The notes below the pieces were generated by a model. The model searched no databases. It was given only the letters and a program-made list of their open reading frames with translations, and was not told where the DNA came from. Below, piece after piece: positions 23,421 to 27,500 of a stretch of DNA of 27,500 nt. The position numbers and the translations under genes are program-made. The first letter of the stretch is position 1. Every line of letters starts with the position of its first letter. The DNA comes from Botryococcus braunii (lineage: Eukaryota > Chlorophyta > Trebouxiophyceae), in assembly GCA_002005505.1 (NCBI GenBank), contig KV908570.1:28427-55926 (forward strand), written 5' to 3'.

Positions 23421-23957
23421 ACAGAATTAATTTTTCAATTCAGATAAGATTTTGCAAATGTGGAGACTATGAACAATGATGACAGGATTACGATGGCCTT
23501 GCAGGCAACTTTAACTGGTTCGTAGAATCCCCATCTCAACAGCCTCGTGCGATGGTCATCTTTGAATCTTGATGAATAGTATTTAAGTCCTGGTCTAAGA
23601 TGTAGGCTTTGACTCGGGGAACGTCTACCGGCGACCAAACACTCACATATATATACGTGTGGATATATCCTGCTAAGATTCGATCTAGTCGACCAAAATC
23701 GACAGTGGATAAGGCTATCCGGGGCTCCCACAATATTCAGTACTTTAGTAAAACGACCAAGTTCCATGGAGAAAGTGTACGGCGTCGTACGACGGTGGGG
23801 CACGAGTTATTGCGATTTACGCATCGACGTTCACTCCCTCTGGGAAAACAATTGAATGTTGAAATTTAATAGATTTGTTGAAGCCAATGCCCAGGAGGCT
23901 GTGGCATGGGCTTCTTTTTGTGCATGATGGAATATTTTAATGTATATAAGGTGGAAT

Positions 23958-24474
23958 GGGGGGGGGGGGGTGGTTTGGGGCGATTTTTGCGTGGGATTTT
24001 TTTTCCACAGGAATCAGCCCTTTACAGCAGCCCTCCCCCCTCCCGCCCCCGGGGGTGGAGCATACTGCTAGTGTACTAGTAATACTCCTATTCGGGGAGT
24101 CTGCAGCTGCTGTTATATATAACATATATAGAGAGCCCCTTATGTCCGGGCTGATGCCTGTCACCGGGGCGGGGGGGGGGGGGGGGGGCGGGGGGCCAGA
24201 AGCTGGTGGCGCGTGGGGTGGTGGATGCGGCAGTGTTGTGCGCCGGCCTTAAATTTGAGTATGGTGTGGACTGTTGAGTGGGAGGTGAACTCGAATGACG
24301 TGGGCAGGGGGAGGCGAGTGGGTAGCGACTGCGTTTGAGCGGAGGTGAAGCACACGGCTGTGAAGTGCTGATCCCTTTCTAAGGGGAATAAACGCGGTTG
24401 TAACCCCCACCCTGGCAGGGTTGTGCGCATGACCCTATTTTGAGTGGGATGTAAAAGGGGGGGGGGGGGGGGGG
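23958..24474. repeat. Three long poly-G tracts
   Basis: G runs occur at 23958-23970 (13), 24171-24188 (18, followed by C and six more G) and 24457-24474 (18). All are on the plus strand within 520 bp, so the strand is strongly G-skewed and could form quadruplexes. Confidence 0.92.
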
Positions 24475-25670
24475 AAGCGAGGTGCACAGCGCAAGGTGGG
24501 CTTCCTCTGAGCCTGGAGGTTATGCTGGGTGGAAAAGAACTTCATGTATGTGTGGCAGGAACGGAGCGCTAGCACTCCACCAGTGGAGGACACTTATAGT
24601 CCTCCGCACGTGCCTTTCTGCCTTTTTCTCCGCACGTGCCTGCTCATGCACTGTTGACACTTCTTCTAACAAATGGCTGCTGGAGCAACGTTTACAAATT
24701 GTTGGAATGGGGTACTTCAAAACACCCCAATCAAAAAGCATCGAGTTGCGAATCACAAGCCAATACTCTTGAGATTCAGAATAAAACAAAGCCAAACTTT
24801 GGATGGTGTCATAACACAAGCTCATTTTCACTAAAGTTCAGTATTGAATGCCTTCGATGCATCCATACAGTGCCGGATCTAGAATTGTTACTTTGATGCC
24901 TCCGATGCTTCCCCATGGTGCCGACATCATATGGTGCTAGTATTGTCACACGCAATTCCCCACAAAAGGCAGGGATTGGCCAGCACGACCCCTCCCCACC
25001 GTTGTCCATACCAAGGAAGAAACTCACAGAAACTGGACCCGCCATATTCAGCAATCTTCAGTTTGCCTTCAAAGTGGTAAAAACTTACTACAGACTTCAC
25101 AGCAGAACCCCGATCCAACACCGTAACCTTGGCCTTAGTACATTGACACCATAGCAGCTCCACATTGCAAAGCCCTCCACACAGCAGACCTCTACTCCCA
25201 GTTGAAGTGTACTGCAAATCTTCATAAGTCTTTAACGGTGAGAACCCTGTCCTCAAAATGAATTAAGGTGACGTCCCCCTCTAAAAGACGACACTTGTCG
25301 GCACTCCAAATCTGCCCACTTCTCAGCATCCTCCAAAGGGAGCGCGGGTCCCTTGAGGTAACTTTTGAGCCACCGTGTACAGCACATGTGGTATGCCTAT
25401 CTGAAAGGGCATTAACCATGGGTACTCTGGGGGGAGCAAACCCTCTCCTAAAACAAGGACTTCATTTTTATCCCCTTTCCGGGGGTGATACCATGCCACT
25501 TCGCGGAGTCGCCCTACCCGTCCAGACCATCTGCATGTTCTTGCATGCCCTGCGGGGCATTCTTGCTTAACGAAGTGCCTAGTATGAGGGTCCTCCCCGA
25601 GCACTGGGGTTCAGTCATTACTTATCAGAATTTGACTCGTGGTACCCTTATCACAGAGTCGACGCGTGGT

Positions 25671-25712
25671 GGCACAGCATGGCACAGCACAGCACAGCAG
25701 GTGGCACAGCAT
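25671..25712. repeat. GGCACAGCA minisatellite
   Basis: GGCACAGCAT and CACAG words repeat imperfectly about five times, giving pseudo-repetitive open frames. Confidence 0.8.
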
Positions 25713-25992
25713 GGCCACCTCTCTTGCGGAGCATAGGATGGAAGTGGACATGGTCCATCCTGTGCTAAGCATGGACTGCACCATGTCCAGCACGGCAGAG
25801 CATTCCATGCGCTGCCCAGATGCACTTCATCCACAGGTCAATCTCACAGGGCTCCCGTGGTGACTTCCTGCTTGCCATAATCGGATTGGGATTGACCCAA
25901 GGACGTAAGAATCCACAAGCCTGTGAGCCCGCATCCGCAATTCAGCGTGCTCATTCACACACATCACACATTTGGCACATGCATGCTGCACA

Positions 25993-25993
<1 letters not shown>

Positions 25994-26074
<81 letters not shown>

Positions 26075-26087
26075 ACGACACACACAC

Positions 26088-26145
<58 letters not shown>
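25994..26145. repeat. (CA)n microsatellite
   Basis: About 75 CA units with two short interruptions (CCACGAC near 26073 and ACGAC near 26087). His/Thr and Cys/Val open frames across it are artefacts. Confidence 0.97.
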
Positions 26146-26147
<2 letters not shown>

Positions 26148-26439
26148 GCCACACAAGCACGGATCTAATCACACAAGCAAGGATCTAATCACAACCCTGC
26201 CGCAGCGCCCCAGTTCTGTGGGCACAGTCGTCACTCTTCAAGGTTTTATCGGGAGCCAACCAGAGGAGTCATCTATCTCCGTCCACGCAAGTAATTGCTG
26301 CCTGCTTCTCGCTGGTGAGACCCCAGCCCAGGCCCCGAAGGCCCGCCGGGGTCCAGGTCTCCAGCCGAATCCATACTTTTTGAACTTCAGCAGCCCTTCC
26401 AATTGTTCTTCTTCTTCTGGTTTATGGAATTTGTTCAAG

Positions 26440-26918
26440 TCAATTTTTTGTATCAGGCGATGGAGGTTCCCTAGCCCCAGAACGTTTCGATTCTCCAGAA
26501 AGTCCAGATGAGGGCTGTAGCGGGTCCCTGCTGCCTCCAGAGCCACTTGCCTCTGCCCCTTGGGATTCGGCAGCTTCAGATTTGGTTGTGGAGGGGCTGG
26601 TGGGGTCCCAGTCTCCAAGAACCGGCCCTGCCTGGAGGCCCTCACGGTACCCTTCCACAAAGCTTCTAACTGAATCGCGATAGGCAACTGTCCTGGATGC
26701 ATACACCTTTTTGAGAAAGGGAGTCAGCGTTTGGGCGCCCCCCTTGGCTGCAGCACTCAGATCCTCCCAAAAGGTTGGCTCATTGCCTGTTGGAGCTTCG
26801 GTTGCCTTTCCTTGAGGCTCCTCTTTCGGTGGGGACTTCCAGGACTCCCTGCACCATTGGACACTTCCGTCAGCTCTTGTAGGAGAAGGGTTGCCCCAAC
26901 CCCAGTTCAACTGACTAT
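26440..26918 (-). CDS. 3' exon of an unrecognised acidic, Ser/Pro-rich protein
   Basis: A candidate acceptor (GGTCCAG) at 26919 opens a phase-1 exon of about 158 codons ending in TGA at 26440. The first part, about 100 residues, contains TFWEDLSAAAKGGAQTL, then PFLKKVYASRTVAYRDSVRS and FVEGYREGLQAG, which looks like two amphipathic helices. The rest is a low-complexity Ser/Glu/Gly/Pro tail ending in EPPSPDTKN. No ATG with a plausible N terminus lies in the exon, and the frame is closed by TAA near 26993, so upstream exons must lie beyond the (CA)n array or outside the window. No family is recognised. A second minus-strand frame overlaps its 3' part. Confidence 0.45.
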
Positions 26919-27009
26919 CTGGACCAACAGAACCTTTGCCAAGGGGTTGGGTCTCTTTGGTGGGGAGACGCTCTTACATGCCCTTGTACGCGCGGACACA
27001 CATATAGGC

Positions 27010-27500
<491 letters not shown>

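Larger units (their letters stand above)
23421..26439. other. Mostly intergenic, with homopolymer tracts
   Basis: Open frames at 23435-23803, 24927-25256 and 25222-25604 (minus) are not supported by consistent splicing. The region carries three long poly-G tracts, a GGCACAGCAT-type minisatellite near 25671-25712 and the (CA)n array at 25994-26145. Confidence 0.4.

Noticed and set aside
25089..25440. Two protein-like minus-strand segments (about 25435-25246 and 25211-25089, the latter ending at donor GTAAGT)
   Set aside because: The only in-phase join would need a 34-bp intron, which is too short, and no family is recognised; one piece could still be a real exon.
25820..26188. Long His/Thr and Cys/Val frames across the CA arrays at 26 kb, and likewise at 27 kb and 19.7 kb
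   Set aside because: Pure microsatellite artefacts, open on both strands.

Overview
The window is nuclear DNA from an intron-rich photosynthetic eukaryote, most likely a green alga or streptophyte alga. The evidence is a spliced PsbP-family gene with a twin-arginine thylakoid-lumen signal, an F-box-like gene, plant-type CCCTAAA motifs, long (CA/GT)n and (GA)n microsatellites, and GT-AG introns of about 100-830 bp. No bacterial operon, rRNA or CRISPR array is visible. All gene models come from reading frames and splice sites by eye; no transcript or homology search was available.

Left part (about 0.6-7.6 kb): two secreted-protein genes are arranged head to head. The minus-strand gene (626-2309, 4 exons, 202 aa) has a signal peptide, an aromatic/Gly-rich segment, a Cys-rich segment and an Ala/Ser/Gly tail. 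The plus-strand gene (2940-7619, 7 exons, 370 aa) has a signal peptide, a short Trp-rich head and a silk-like Ala/Ser/Gly tail of about 285 residues. Both share FWW motifs and a tail reaching ASAGGR near the C terminus. A 630-bp divergent promoter with an 11-bp inverted repeat and an overlapping CACGTG lies between them. This looks like an undescribed extracellular or wall/scale structural protein pair and is the main discovery candidate.

Middle (7.6-20.5 kb): a mostly gene-poor, repeat-rich stretch surrounds a complete five-exon PsbP-like gene (12570-14844, 280 aa). It holds a large palindrome with an attached 31-bp tandem array (10.4-10.6 kb), a MITE-like 526-bp inverted-repeat segment (11.8-12.3 kb), a tRNA-like SINE head (15.4-15.5 kb) and diverged tandem duplications (16.1-17.4 kb).

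Right part (20.5-27.5 kb): an F-box-like exon (minus, 20541-21384) is followed by a 1.5-kb AT-rich palindromic block with telomere-like motifs and a 428-bp terminal-inverted-repeat element. Beyond it are weak exon candidates, long poly-G and (C)n(CA)n tracts, and the 3' exon of an unrecognised acidic minus-strand gene (26440-26918).
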